DNA from: Acidobacteriota bacterium
Lineage (GTDB): Bacteria > Acidobacteriota > Thermoanaerobaculia > Multivoradales > JBCCEF01
Direction of reading: 5' to 3'
Assembly (NCBI GenBank): GCA_039028635.1
Contig: JBCCHV010000058.1
Coordinates: 1 to 43,665 of the forward strand
Length of the DNA: 43,665 nucleotides
Position 1 is the first letter of the stretch. The number at the start of each line of letters is the position of its first letter. Below, piece by piece: positions 16,093 to 25,081 of the stretch. Position numbers and translations under genes: made by a program. The notes below the pieces were generated by a model, which had not been told where the DNA came from, ran no database searches, and saw nothing but the letters and a program-made list of their open reading frames with translations.

Positions 16093-16257
16093 CTAGAACA
16101 GGGTGTAGATGAACGGCGCGGTCACCTCGCTGGTCACCACCAGCAGGACGACCAGTCCGAGCACGAGGAAGAAGGGCACCATCCAGTACACCTTGTTCTC
16201 ACGGGCGAAGTCCCAGACTTCCTTGAACAGAGATCCCACGTAACTCAGCTTGCCCAT
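16093..16257 (-). CDS. DUF5989 small membrane protein (54 aa)
   Basis: A 54-aa gene starting MGKLSYVGSLFKEVWDFARE, then a single hydrophobic helix (residues about 26-42) and the end TAPFIYTLF. The amphipathic N-terminus plus one transmembrane helix matches the DUF5989 proteins that accompany SxtJ and carbamoyltransferase genes. The reading frame runs uninterrupted from the ATG to a TAG at 16093-16095. It lies between the carbamoyltransferase and DUF2318 genes on the same strand. It probably assembles with the SxtJ-like membrane protein; its biochemical role is unknown. Confidence 0.85.
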   Translation of the reverse strand: MGKLSYVGSLFKEVWDFARENKVYWMVPFFLVLGLVVLLVVTSEVTAPFIYTLF

Positions 16258-16317
16258 CGTTCTCGTCTCTCTCCCGCGGCGAGTCTACCGCAGACTTGGT
16301 GCCCGAATCGCCAGCTG

Positions 16318-16334
16318 GCAGGCTGCTGAAAGTC
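16318..16334 (-). repeat. Isolated MITE-end-like sequence
   Basis: The 17 bases GCAGGCTGCTGAAAGTC match the left end of the element at 35876-36098, apart from a 2-base deletion in the A run. They sit between the DUF5989 start and the carbamoyltransferase stop. No matching second end was found nearby, so this is a solo end, a remnant or chance. Confidence 0.4.
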
Positions 16335-16346
16335 TCTACCTGACGG

Positions 16347-18182
16347 CTAGTCGAGGGGGTATTCGGCGCGCCAATCCTCGCGGTCCGGCACTTCCGGCTG
16401 ATCGCCCTTGGCGAGCAGAAAGGAGCCCAGGACCAAAAAGTCCATCTCCGTACGCATGAAGCAGCGGTAAGCGTCCTCGGGAGTGCATACGATCGGCTCG
16501 CCGCGCACGTTGAAGCTGGTGTTGACGATCACCCCGCAGCCGGTGAGCTGCTCGAACTCGCGGATGATGGCGTGGTAGTCGGGGTTGGTCTCGGCGCTGA
16601 CGCTCTGGATCCGCGCCGAGTAGTCGACGTGGGTGATGGCGGGGATCTCCGAGCGCGCCCGGTTGACCCATTCGCGCAGGTCGAGGTCGCGCTCGTCGCC
16701 CTCGGCGGCGCTGCGAATCTCGTCCTGAACGCCGGCCACGATCAGCATGTAGGGAGAGGGCTCGTCGAGGTCGAAGTACTTGTTGACCCGCTCTTCCATC
16801 ACCGTCGGGGCGAAGGGACGGAAGCTCTCCCGGTACTTGATCTTGAGGTTCATCACCGACTGCATGGTCTTCGACCGCGGGTCGCCGATGATCGAGCGGT
16901 TGCCGAGGGCGCGGGGACCGAATTCCATCCTCCCTTGGAACAGGCCGACGACGTTCTCGCCGGCGATCTGCTCGGCGATGGCGCGCGGCCGCTCTTCGGC
17001 ACCGAGCTCGCGGTAGGGATAGCCGCGGGTATCGAGGAAGTCGCGGATCTCGTCGTCCGAGAAGGTCGGACCGAGCTGGGCGCCGGCCATGGAGTCGCGG
17101 CGGCCATCGGGCCGGCGCTCCTTGCCGAGGGCGTTGTACCAGATCGCCAGGGCCGCTCCGAGGGCGCCACCGGCATCGCCCGAGGCGGGCTGGATCCAGA
17201 GCTGGTCGAAAATGCCCTCGCGCAGCAGGATGCCGTTGGCGACGCAGTTGAGGGCCACGCCGCCGGCCATGCAGAGGGCTTTCTTGCCGGTGACCTCGCG
17301 AGCATGGCGGGCGAGGCGCAGCACGGCCTCTTCGGTGACCTCCTGGACCGAGCGGGCGAGATCCATCTCGCGCCGGCTGATCGGCGACTCCGGCTCGCGG
17401 GCAGGGCCGCCGAAGAGGTCGGCGAACTTGGCATTGGTCATGCGCAGCCCGGAGAGGTAGCCGAAGTACTCCATGTTGAGACGGAACGAGCCGTCTTCCT
17501 TGAGGTCGATCAGGTGGTCCTTGATCTGCTGGGTGTAGCGTCCCTCGCCGTAGGGTGCCAGGCCCATCAGCTTGTACTCGCCGGAGTTGACCCGGAAGCC
17601 GGTGAAGTAGGTGAAGGCGGAGTAGAGCAGACCGAGGGAGTGCGGAAAGCGCAGCTCCCGGATCAGCTCCAGGCGGGAGCCCTCACCGACGCCGATGGTG
17701 GTGGTGGCCCACTCGCCCACGCCATCGAGGGTGAGCACCGCCGCCTCCTCGAAGGGCGAGGGGTAGAAGGCGCTGGCGGCGTGGGACTCGTGGTGCGGCG
17801 TGAACAGGATGTCGCCGGCGCTCTCGATGCCGCACTCGGCGAGGGACTCTTCGATGCGTGGCGGGATCCACAGCTTCTCGCGCAGCCACAGGGGAATCGC
17901 TTGCGAGAAGGACTGGCGGCCGCGCGGCGCCACGCCGAGGTAGGTTTCGAGGATGCGGTGGAACTTGAGCAGCGGCTTGTCATAGAAGACGACGTGGTCG
18001 ATCTCGTCGCCTTTCTGAATTCCGCCTTCGGCGAGGCAGTACTCCACCGCCCGCGACGGGAAGCCGGCATCGTGCTTGCGGCGGGTGAAGCGCTCCTCCT
18101 GCGCCGCGGCGACGATCTCGCCGTCCACCAGCAGGCAGGCGGCGGAGTCGTGGTAGTAGCAACTGATCCCGAGAATCTTCAC
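16347..18182 (-). CDS. Carbamoyltransferase (NodU/CmcH/TobZ family)
   Basis: Transfers a carbamoyl group from carbamoyl phosphate via carbamoyl-adenylate to a hydroxyl of a sugar or other small molecule. The 611-aa protein starts MKILGISCYYHDSAACLL (Kae1/YrdC-like ASKHA fold), has the metal-binding HHESHAAS (130-137) and LTLDGVGEWATT, and ends with the C-terminal domain typical of the family (FNVRGEPIVCTPEDAYRCF). The start is GTG with GAGGGAG six bases upstream. It lies between genes for an SxtJ-like protein and DUF5989, an arrangement frequent in genomes outside antibiotic clusters. The acceptor is therefore more likely an envelope or exopolysaccharide sugar than an antibiotic. Substrate unknown. 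Confidence 0.92.
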   Translation of the reverse strand: MKILGISCYYHDSAACLLVDGEIVAAAQEERFTRRKHDAGFPSRAVEYCLAEGGIQKGDEIDHVVFYDKPLLKFHRILETYLGVAPRGRQSFSQAIPLWLREKLWIPPRIEESLAECGIESAGDILFTPHHESHAASAFYPSPFEEAAVLTLDGVGEWATTTIGVGEGSRLELIRELRFPHSLGLLYSAFTYFTGFRVNSGEYKLMGLAPYGEGRYTQQIKDHLIDLKEDGSFRLNMEYFGYLSGLRMTNAKFADLFGGPAREPESPISRREMDLARSVQEVTEEAVLRLARHAREVTGKKALCMAGGVALNCVANGILLREGIFDQLWIQPASGDAGGALGAALAIWYNALGKERRPDGRRDSMAGAQLGPTFSDDEIRDFLDTRGYPYRELGAEERPRAIAEQIAGENVVGLFQGRMEFGPRALGNRSIIGDPRSKTMQSVMNLKIKYRESFRPFAPTVMEERVNKYFDLDEPSPYMLIVAGVQDEIRSAAEGDERDLDLREWVNRARSEIPAITHVDYSARIQSVSAETNPDYHAIIREFEQLTGCGVIVNTSFNVRGEPIVCTPEDAYRCFMRTEMDFLVLGSFLLAKGDQPEVPDREDWRAEYPLD

Positions 18183-18238
18183 GGCGGCTCCCTCATCAGA
18201 TGGGCTGGACTCGATTCGATGCGGCTTTTAAAAGGGCT

Positions 18239-18700
18239 CTAAAACTGTCGGCGGTAGGGGTCGAGGGACGCTTCCGCCTGTTCGGTGGTCTCCCAGTAGC
18301 TGGTGCGCTCGGCGTCGGCGCCGTGGGTGATGCGCGAGCCGCCGGTCACGCGCAGCAGGAAACCCGCCGGAGTCACCATCAGGTAGTAGAGCAGCGTCAT
18401 CAGGATCCAGGTCACCGCCTGGGCCACCCACTGGGCGAACACCGCCAATCCATGGGAGACGGCGCGGTAGGCGGTGTTCGGTGCCACCAAGGCGAGCAGG
18501 AGCAGGGTGGCGGTGATTCCCGCCACCACCATGCCGAAGACCGGCTTCCACAGGAAGATCAGCGCGGCGACGGCGAAACCGATGACGGCGCGGACGATGC
18601 CCTCGCGGCGGAGGTTGTGTTCGGAACGTTCTGGCGGCGCGGGATGACGCCAGTTCCAGACGACCGCAGAAACCGGGCTTTGCGGAGATGTTTCCGGCAT
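18239..18700 (-). CDS. SxtJ family membrane protein
   Basis: A 153-aa protein with a cytoplasmic N-terminus of about 35 residues. It has two hydrophobic hairpins (AVIGFAVAALIFLWKPVFGMVV and GITATLLLLALVAP; AQWVAQAVTWILMTLLYYLMVTP at about 90-112) and the end SYWETTEQAEASLDPYRRQF. SxtJ-like proteins are named from the saxitoxin cluster and commonly neighbour NodU-type carbamoyltransferases; their activity is unknown. It is the first gene of the - strand cassette, 56 bases ahead of the carbamoyltransferase, and divergent from the exported protein gene at 18900. Confidence 0.82.
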   Translation of the reverse strand: MPETSPQSPVSAVVWNWRHPAPPERSEHNLRREGIVRAVIGFAVAALIFLWKPVFGMVVAGITATLLLLALVAPNTAYRAVSHGLAVFAQWVAQAVTWILMTLLYYLMVTPAGFLLRVTGGSRITHGADAERTSYWETTEQAEASLDPYRRQF

Positions 18701-18794
18701 GGTTCGAGCTCTCGGAATGTCCGTTGGTCACGGGAGATGGAGATCGCCCGTCGGGCCTGGGCCGTATGTTACTCGAAGTTGGCCGAAACTGGCC

Positions 18795-18842
18795 TTGAAT
18801 TGCACAAATTCGGTTGCAAAATATGGCAAAATACACTACGGT
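18795..18842 (+). promoter_or_regulatory. AT-rich probable promoter of the 18900 gene
   Basis: A conspicuously AT-rich island in a GC-rich window, with TTGAAT (18795-18800), TTGCAC (18800-18805), TTGCAA (18814-18819) and TACACT (18832-18837). Several -35/-10 pairings near 17 bases are possible and none is compelling. The repeated GCAAAATA (18816-18823 and 18826-18833) may be an operator. It could also serve the divergent SxtJ operon. Confidence 0.35.
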
Positions 18843-18899
18843 TTATTTCCAGCCTGGTCCTCTTGCCGAGGGTTTCAGCCACAGGAGGTTGTTGCACTG

Positions 18900-20213
18900 A
18901 TGAAGAACGCGATTTGTGGGATTGTGGTGTGCTGTGCTTTCTTGCTTGCGGCGCCGGTTTGGGCCGACGGCGTCTATGTTCCGGTGGCGTCTGGGACGCC
19001 GATTGACGGCGAGACGATCCGGACCAACATCTTCGTGACCAACGAAGGTGCCGAGGTCCGTCGTTTTCGGACACGGTTCGTTCCCACCAACACCGACGGA
19101 ACGCCGCCCGAGAACGAGGAAGAGGTCGGCACCCTGATGTCGATCAACCCCGGGGCGACGGTGCGCTTGCAGAGCATCGTGCCGGACGGAGCGACGGGCA
19201 TGCTCGAGCTCGACAGCGCTCCTCAGCTGAGCTTTTCCGCCCAGCTCGAGCGGGTGACCCCGGACGGCTTCTCGGTGGCCACCGGCACCATGCCGATCGT
19301 CGGTCGCGATCAGGTGGCCAATGCCGGTGAAACCCGCCGTGTGCTCGGTCTCAAGCGTTCGCAGGCGGGCGCCCGCTCGGATGTCGGCGTGATCTCCTTC
19401 GGGACCGAGCCGGCGCAGTGTGACCTCACCCTCTACCGTTCCGATTCGACCCGCATCCAGCAGACCGCGGTCATCGTCGTGCCCCCCCTCGGCCATCGTC
19501 ACTTCGATGGTGCCCTCGGCATCCTCGGGGAAGAGAGCGTCGGCGACGTGCGGATGGACGTCAAGTGCTCGCAGCCTTTCTTCGCCTACGGCGTGACCCG
19601 TGACGCCGAGCCCACCGGCATCGCCTTCCACGCCGCCACCGTGAGCGGCGCGGACCGCGTCGGTCCGGGAGCTCCGGGGTCGGTCGGCATTCTGCGCCGC
19701 GAGGGCGAGTTCTTCGTCAGCACCAGCAGCAACCCGGTGCTCAGCATTCCCCTCGACAATCTCGAGGCCGGAGTGCAGTACTCGCTGGTCACCTTCGAGT
19801 TCGATATGCGGATCGAGCGCTACCGTGGGCCGCTGTTCAACACCGTGTTCAACTTCGTGCGTAACGGCGGCCCGCTCTATGCGGCGCTGTTCGTGCGGGG
19901 CGATCGCGACAAGACCATCCTCGATCTCGGCAACGAGCGCGAAGTGCAGGGTCCGACCAACTGGTCCGAGCGCGCCAACTTTCGCGTCGAGTTCACCTAC
20001 GACACGGCGCAGCGGGTGGCGACCTTGCTGGTGTTCCGCGGCGGCAGCCTGATCCAGCAGGTGTCCGGCGGCATCACCAACCCGGTGGTGGTCCACAACG
20101 GCGAGGGCATCAACCTCATCTTCGGGCTGTCGCGGGTCTTCGACAACGCCTTCTACCCGCCCATCGGATGGCGCTTCTCGAACCTCGAGGTTCAGGGCTT
20201 CCCGGTGCAGTGA
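18900..20213 (+). CDS. Exported protein of unknown function
   Basis: A 437-aa protein with a Sec signal peptide (MKNAICGIVVCCAFLLAAPVWA, cleavage near residue 22). The N-terminal half (about 24-250) is a beta-sandwich-like region with the opening VYVPVASGTPIDGETIRTNI and phrases such as FVTNEGAEVRRFRTRF, resembling secreted proteins often repeated in Acidobacteriota genomes. The C-terminal part (about 275-437) looks like a jelly-roll or concanavalin-like domain (SLVTFEFDMRIERYRGP; WRFSNLEVQGFPVQ). No catalytic motif was recognised. AGGAGG lies 11 bases before the ATG, and a strong terminator follows, so it is monocistronic. Confidence 0.8.
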   Translation: MKNAICGIVVCCAFLLAAPVWADGVYVPVASGTPIDGETIRTNIFVTNEGAEVRRFRTRFVPTNTDGTPPENEEEVGTLMSINPGATVRLQSIVPDGATGMLELDSAPQLSFSAQLERVTPDGFSVATGTMPIVGRDQVANAGETRRVLGLKRSQAGARSDVGVISFGTEPAQCDLTLYRSDSTRIQQTAVIVVPPLGHRHFDGALGILGEESVGDVRMDVKCSQPFFAYGVTRDAEPTGIAFHAATVSGADRVGPGAPGSVGILRREGEFFVSTSSNPVLSIPLDNLEAGVQYSLVTFEFDMRIERYRGPLFNTVFNFVRNGGPLYAALFVRGDRDKTILDLGNEREVQGPTNWSERANFRVEFTYDTAQRVATLLVFRGGSLIQQVSGGITNPVVVHNGEGINLIFGLSRVFDNAFYPPIGWRFSNLEVQGFPVQ

Positions 20214-20240
20214 GGCCCTTGTCCGAGCGACCGCAGTGCA

Positions 20241-20268
20241 GGCCGGCCCTTCTCGGGCCGGCCTTTTT
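20241..20268 (+). terminator. Rho-independent terminator
   Basis: A perfect 9-bp GC stem, GGCCGGCCC (20241-20249) with GGGCCGGCC (20255-20263), a 5-base loop TTCTC, and TTTTT directly after. It lies 28 bases behind the stop of the exported protein gene and just before the P1 peptidase gene. Confidence 0.9.
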
Positions 20269-20294
20269 CATGGAGTCGCGGAAGGACGCAGCCG

Positions 20295-21275
20295 ATGGCT
20301 GAGCTGCCGACGCCGTCCGCCGAGCTGACGATCCCCGGAGTGACCCTCGGCCACGGCAGCGACCTGGCCGGCGGCACCGGGGTCACCGTCATCCTCTGCC
20401 CGGCGGGGGTGATGGCCGCCGCCGAGGTTCGCGGTGCCGCTACCGGGACCCGGCAATTCGATTCCCTGGTGCTGGCTCAGCACGTCGCCAGCCGGGCCCA
20501 CGCGGTGGTGCTCGCCGGCGGCAGCGCCTTTGGCCTGTCGGCGGCGGATCCGGTGTCCGATTGGTTGGTGGAGGGTGGTCATGGCTTCGCCACCGAGCTC
20601 GGGGTCATCCCGATCGTGCCGACGGCGATCCTCTTCGACCTCGGGGTGGGCGATCCGGCGGCGCGGCCCGGGACAGCGTTGGTCCGAGAGGCCCTGGAGA
20701 CGGCAGCGGCAGGCACCATCGCGACCGGCAATGTCGGAGCCGGCACCGGGGCCACCGTCGGCAAGGCGCGGGGAATCGAGCACGCCATGAAGGGCGGCTT
20801 CGGCTTCGTGGCGCTGACGCCGGAGGGCGGCCCGACGGTGGCGGCGGCGGTCGCCGTCAACGCTTTCGGAGACGTTCGCGATCCCGACAGCGGCCGACTG
20901 CTGGCCGGCTGTCGCCGAGATGGCTCGCCGCCCTCCCTTGCCGGTGCCGAGGCGGTGCTGGCAAATCTCCCGGCGGATCCCTTCGATCCCTGGCAAGGCA
21001 ACACCACCCTGGCGGTGGTGATGAGCGATGCCGCCCTTTCGAAAGACGCCGCCCTGATGGTCAGCCGGATGGCCTTCGGGGGCTTCCATCGCGCTCTGGC
21101 GCCGGCCCTCACGCTCTACGACGGTGACCTGGTGGTCACCCTCTCCTGCGGTACCCGTCGAGCCCACGTCAACCAGATCGGGACCTTGGCCGAGCGCGCC
21201 GTCGGTCTGGCCATCGCGGCAGCCGCTCTCGACGCCGAGGGTCTCGCCGGTCTGCCGGCGGCGCGTGACCTCTGA
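20295..21275 (+). CDS. P1/S58 family self-processing peptidase (NylC/DmpA-like)
   Basis: A 326-aa N-terminal-nucleophile hydrolase. Family motifs are GVTLGH (15-20), GGSAFGL (75-81), ATGNVGAGTGATVGK (143-157) and VNAFGDV. The autocleavage site of NylC-type enzymes is present as WQGNTTLAVV, so cleavage between Asn236 and Thr237 would free Thr237 as the nucleophile, leaving a beta chain of about 90 residues. Known relatives are aminopeptidases of D- or beta-amino acids or hydrolases of nylon oligomers; the substrate here is unknown. No signal peptide, so cytoplasmic. The ATG has GGAAGGA upstream. The gene stands alone behind a terminator. Confidence 0.88.
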   Translation: MAELPTPSAELTIPGVTLGHGSDLAGGTGVTVILCPAGVMAAAEVRGAATGTRQFDSLVLAQHVASRAHAVVLAGGSAFGLSAADPVSDWLVEGGHGFATELGVIPIVPTAILFDLGVGDPAARPGTALVREALETAAAGTIATGNVGAGTGATVGKARGIEHAMKGGFGFVALTPEGGPTVAAAVAVNAFGDVRDPDSGRLLAGCRRDGSPPSLAGAEAVLANLPADPFDPWQGNTTLAVVMSDAALSKDAALMVSRMAFGGFHRALAPALTLYDGDLVVTLSCGTRRAHVNQIGTLAERAVGLAIAAAALDAEGLAGLPAARDL

Positions 21276-21328
21276 CCTCGGGCCAGCGGTCCAATCCTCA
21301 GGTTCTCGCGGCGCTCAGCCCGAGGAGT

Positions 21329-22051
21329 TCAGCTCGCGGCGCCCGGCGCCTTCGCCCGGCCCGCCGCGCCGGTTTTGGTCGGAATCACCAGGCAGAAGCG
21401 AAAGGGAAAGCGCCGCCGGACCTCGGCGCCCTGGTAGACCGTGGCCCAGCGCCTGAGCTCGGCGAGGGGCCAGCTCTGGCGTACCGACAACCGCCCATCG
21501 TGGCGGGTGACGGCGCAAACTCCGAGGAGCGGAAGCAGCAATCGCACCAGCAGCGCGGCCAGCCAGTTGCGGCGGAGGTCGACCACCACCGCTCCGCGAC
21601 GCGCAACCCGGTTCATCTCGGCCACGACGGCGCGGTTCGCCGGGCCGTCGAAATGGTGAAAGAACAGACTCGAGAGAGTCCAATCACAGGCTGCGTCGGC
21701 GAACGGTAGATGGCGGGCATCGGCCACCACTCGGAGCTGGTGGTGTCCCGCCCGGCGACCGAAGAGGAGGTGCCCGAGCTGGCGGTCGACCCCGATCGCC
21801 CGCACCGCGATGCCGCGCCGTCGAGCGGCGCGGGCCAAGCGTGCGGCGGTCTCTCCCGAACCGGTCCCGAGGTCGAGAACACACAAATCAGGTGGTCCCT
21901 TCGTCCACAGGGGGAGCAGACTCCGGCGGACGGGCTGAAAGCCGAAGAGCACTCGATTGACCCGGCCGAGTCCGCGCAGGGCGCGCTCGCGGGCGGCGGG
22001 ATCGAGGCTGGCGCTGTCGAGGATTTCTTCCTCGAGGGGTTGGGAAAACAC
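21329..22051 (-). CDS. Class I SAM-dependent methyltransferase
   Basis: A 240-aa protein with motif I VLDLGTGSGETAARLA (about 58-73), an acidic end to strand 2 (AIGVDRQ), the motif II/III region VVADARHLPFADAACDWTLS, and FFHHFDGPANRAVVAEMNRV. It resembles the UbiE/methyltransf_11 style of small-molecule methyltransferases. A hydrophobic stretch (LAALLVRLLLPLLGVCAV) after the core may contact membrane or a lipid substrate. The start is GTG at 22051 without a clear ribosome binding site, so it may be slightly misplaced. Divergent from the diguanylate cyclase gene with 59 bases between. Substrate unknown. Confidence 0.8.
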   Translation of the reverse strand: MFSQPLEEEILDSASLDPAARERALRGLGRVNRVLFGFQPVRRSLLPLWTKGPPDLCVLDLGTGSGETAARLARAARRRGIAVRAIGVDRQLGHLLFGRRAGHHQLRVVADARHLPFADAACDWTLSSLFFHHFDGPANRAVVAEMNRVARRGAVVVDLRRNWLAALLVRLLLPLLGVCAVTRHDGRLSVRQSWPLAELRRWATVYQGAEVRRRFPFRFCLVIPTKTGAAGRAKAPGAAS

Positions 22052-22110
22052 GTCGTCGCGAGTCTATAGAGATAAGGACCACGAACGAACCACCGCGAAC
22101 GCCCGAAGAA

Positions 22111-23886
22111 ATGAACCACATCCCGCCACCGGTCGTCCGGCCGTTTCGCTCGACCGGCAATCCGTTGCCTCGCCTGGCTGGTACCATCGCCTTGGTCGAA
22201 GAGCGGATGCGCGAACCTTTCAGGCTGCGTGCCTTTCTCGTGACGGTCCTGCCGCCGCTGGTCGGGGTCTCGTTGTTGACCGTTCTGGGATGGCGTCGAG
22301 CCCTTTCCCTGGACGCCGAGGCCCCGCTCTGGCTCTGGCTGGTGCTCGCCTTGGTGGCTTCCTGCGCCTCGGTGCACCGCCCCCTGGGAGGACGGACCCT
22401 CGGGGTCGGGGCGGTGGCGGTGGCCAGTCTGGCGGTGACCTTCGGGCCCGTCGGAGCCGCCGTCGGAGCCGGTCTGGCGGTGTTTCTCGGCGGTCTTGTC
22501 AACGGTCGCATCGGAGGGCTGGCGGGGGTCAGCCTGCCGCACCACGGTCGCGCCGCGCTGCGCGCCGCCATGGCGGTCCTCTTCGCCACCTGGCTGGCGT
22601 CGGGGCCGTTGGCCCTGCTCCTCTACCTGCTCGCACAGCTCACCATCATCGCCGCTGATCGCTTGCTGCACGCGGCCCAGCCCGGGCAGGCCTGGCGGCG
22701 ATTGGTCCGCCGCCAAGACCTGGCTCCCTTCGCCCTCGACGGGGTGGCCTGGATCGTCGGTCTGGGAGCGGCTCGGTTGCTCCGCCCGGAGCATCACGGC
22801 GCACTTCTCCTGCTGCTGGCGGCGGTTGCCGGCTTGGCCCTCGAAGCGGCGCGCAACGCCTATCTCTACCGTGGCGCCAGTCATCGCCTGGCCGGTTTGG
22901 GGCGGGTGCGCAGGGCGGCGGAGCGCATGATCGGCCCGGTGGTCGAGCTCGATGCCGTCATCGACCGGATTCAGGTCGAGTGTCGCGAGGTGGTGGCCTG
23001 CGAGTGGTTCGTTCTCGAGATCACCGGCGAGGAGGGTAGTCAGCGCCGTTGGGGGGCGGGGCCGGACGGCGCTCTGGTGGAAGGGAAGATCATCCCGACG
23101 CCGCACCCACCGCCGATCCCCGGGGTCCATCGGCGCTCCGACTGGCGAGTTCTCGATCGCTCCCTGGGATCCCGCGAGGGTATCTCCGCCCGTCTGCGCG
23201 TGTGGTGCGATCCGCGCCGTCTGGTGGCCGATCAGCTCGAGCTCTTCGATGCCCTGCTGCCCCAGATGTCGGCGTCCCTGCATCAGGCCTTGCTCGATCG
23301 CGAAGCGCGCGAGGACCCGCTCACCGGCGCTGCCGTGCGGCGAGTGCTCGAGCGGCGTCTGGCGGAGGTCTACCACCGCGCCTGCGACGGCGGCGGCGCC
23401 TTCGGCGTCATCCTGTGCGATCTCGATCACTTCAAGCGCATCAACGACACCTACGGCCACGCCGCCGGCGATCAGGCCTTGATCGCCGTGGCGACGGTCC
23501 TGGCCTCCTTCAAGCGCACCAACGACGTCTTCGCGCGCTACGGTGGCGAGGAGTTCGCCCTCCTGCTGGCGGATATCGAGGGTCATGCCGCCCTCGCCAT
23601 CGCCGAGCGCCTGCGGCAACAGGTGGAGGAGATCGATCTCGAGATCGAGGGGCACCGTCTGCCCCTGCGGATGAGCGCCGGCGTGGCGGTTTTTCCGGAG
23701 CTCCACATCAAGACCGCGAGCGAGATCTTCTTGCTCGCCGACGAGGCTCTCTACCGGGCCAAGGACGAAGGCCGCAACACCTGCCTGCTCCATCTCGGCG
23801 GGGGTCGTTTCCTGCACCCCAGCGGCCGCGTCGTCGGGTCCCCCGAGCCGGTGGCGCCGGCCGAGCCGCCGCAGCTCTTCGCCTGA
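22111..23886 (+). CDS. Membrane diguanylate cyclase (GGDEF)
   Basis: Synthesises cyclic di-GMP from two GTP. The 591-aa protein has about six hydrophobic segments (residues about 40-260), a linker or GAF-like sensor (about 280-400), and a GGDEF domain starting at DPLTG with CDLDHFKRINDTYGHAAGDQ and the active site GGEEF (478-482). An inhibitory I-site RxxD (RTND, 469-472) lies exactly five residues before it, so product inhibition is likely. A second in-frame ATG at 22207 (MREPFRLR) sits closer to the first membrane helix and may be the true start; neither has a strong Shine-Dalgarno. No EAL domain. The signal sensed is unknown. Confidence 0.9.
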   Translation: MNHIPPPVVRPFRSTGNPLPRLAGTIALVEERMREPFRLRAFLVTVLPPLVGVSLLTVLGWRRALSLDAEAPLWLWLVLALVASCASVHRPLGGRTLGVGAVAVASLAVTFGPVGAAVGAGLAVFLGGLVNGRIGGLAGVSLPHHGRAALRAAMAVLFATWLASGPLALLLYLLAQLTIIAADRLLHAAQPGQAWRRLVRRQDLAPFALDGVAWIVGLGAARLLRPEHHGALLLLLAAVAGLALEAARNAYLYRGASHRLAGLGRVRRAAERMIGPVVELDAVIDRIQVECREVVACEWFVLEITGEEGSQRRWGAGPDGALVEGKIIPTPHPPPIPGVHRRSDWRVLDRSLGSREGISARLRVWCDPRRLVADQLELFDALLPQMSASLHQALLDREAREDPLTGAAVRRVLERRLAEVYHRACDGGGAFGVILCDLDHFKRINDTYGHAAGDQALIAVATVLASFKRTNDVFARYGGEEFALLLADIEGHAALAIAERLRQQVEEIDLEIEGHRLPLRMSAGVAVFPELHIKTASEIFLLADEALYRAKDEGRNTCLLHLGGGRFLHPSGRVVGSPEPVAPAEPPQLFA

Positions 23887-23911
23887 CCGCGCCCCGCCCT
23901 TCCCTCTTCCC

Positions 23912-23940
23912 TTGGAGCGTGCTGGCGCCTCGGCTATCCT
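23912..23940 (+). promoter_or_regulatory. Probable sigma-70 promoter of trpS, leaderless
   Basis: TTGGAG (23912-23917), a 17-base spacer and TATCCT (23935-23940). Transcription would start at about 23947, only a few bases before the trpS ATG at 23950. The sequence between (TTGCCGACC) has no Shine-Dalgarno. This geometry predicts a leaderless or nearly leaderless trpS mRNA. Confidence 0.5.
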
Positions 23941-23949
23941 TTGCCGACC

Positions 23950-25014
<1,065 letters not shown>

Positions 25015-25081
25015 GCCGTGGTCAGGGCCCCGCGTGCCTTCGAGCCCGTCGGGCGGCTGCCCCTGCTTGACGTTCGGAAGC

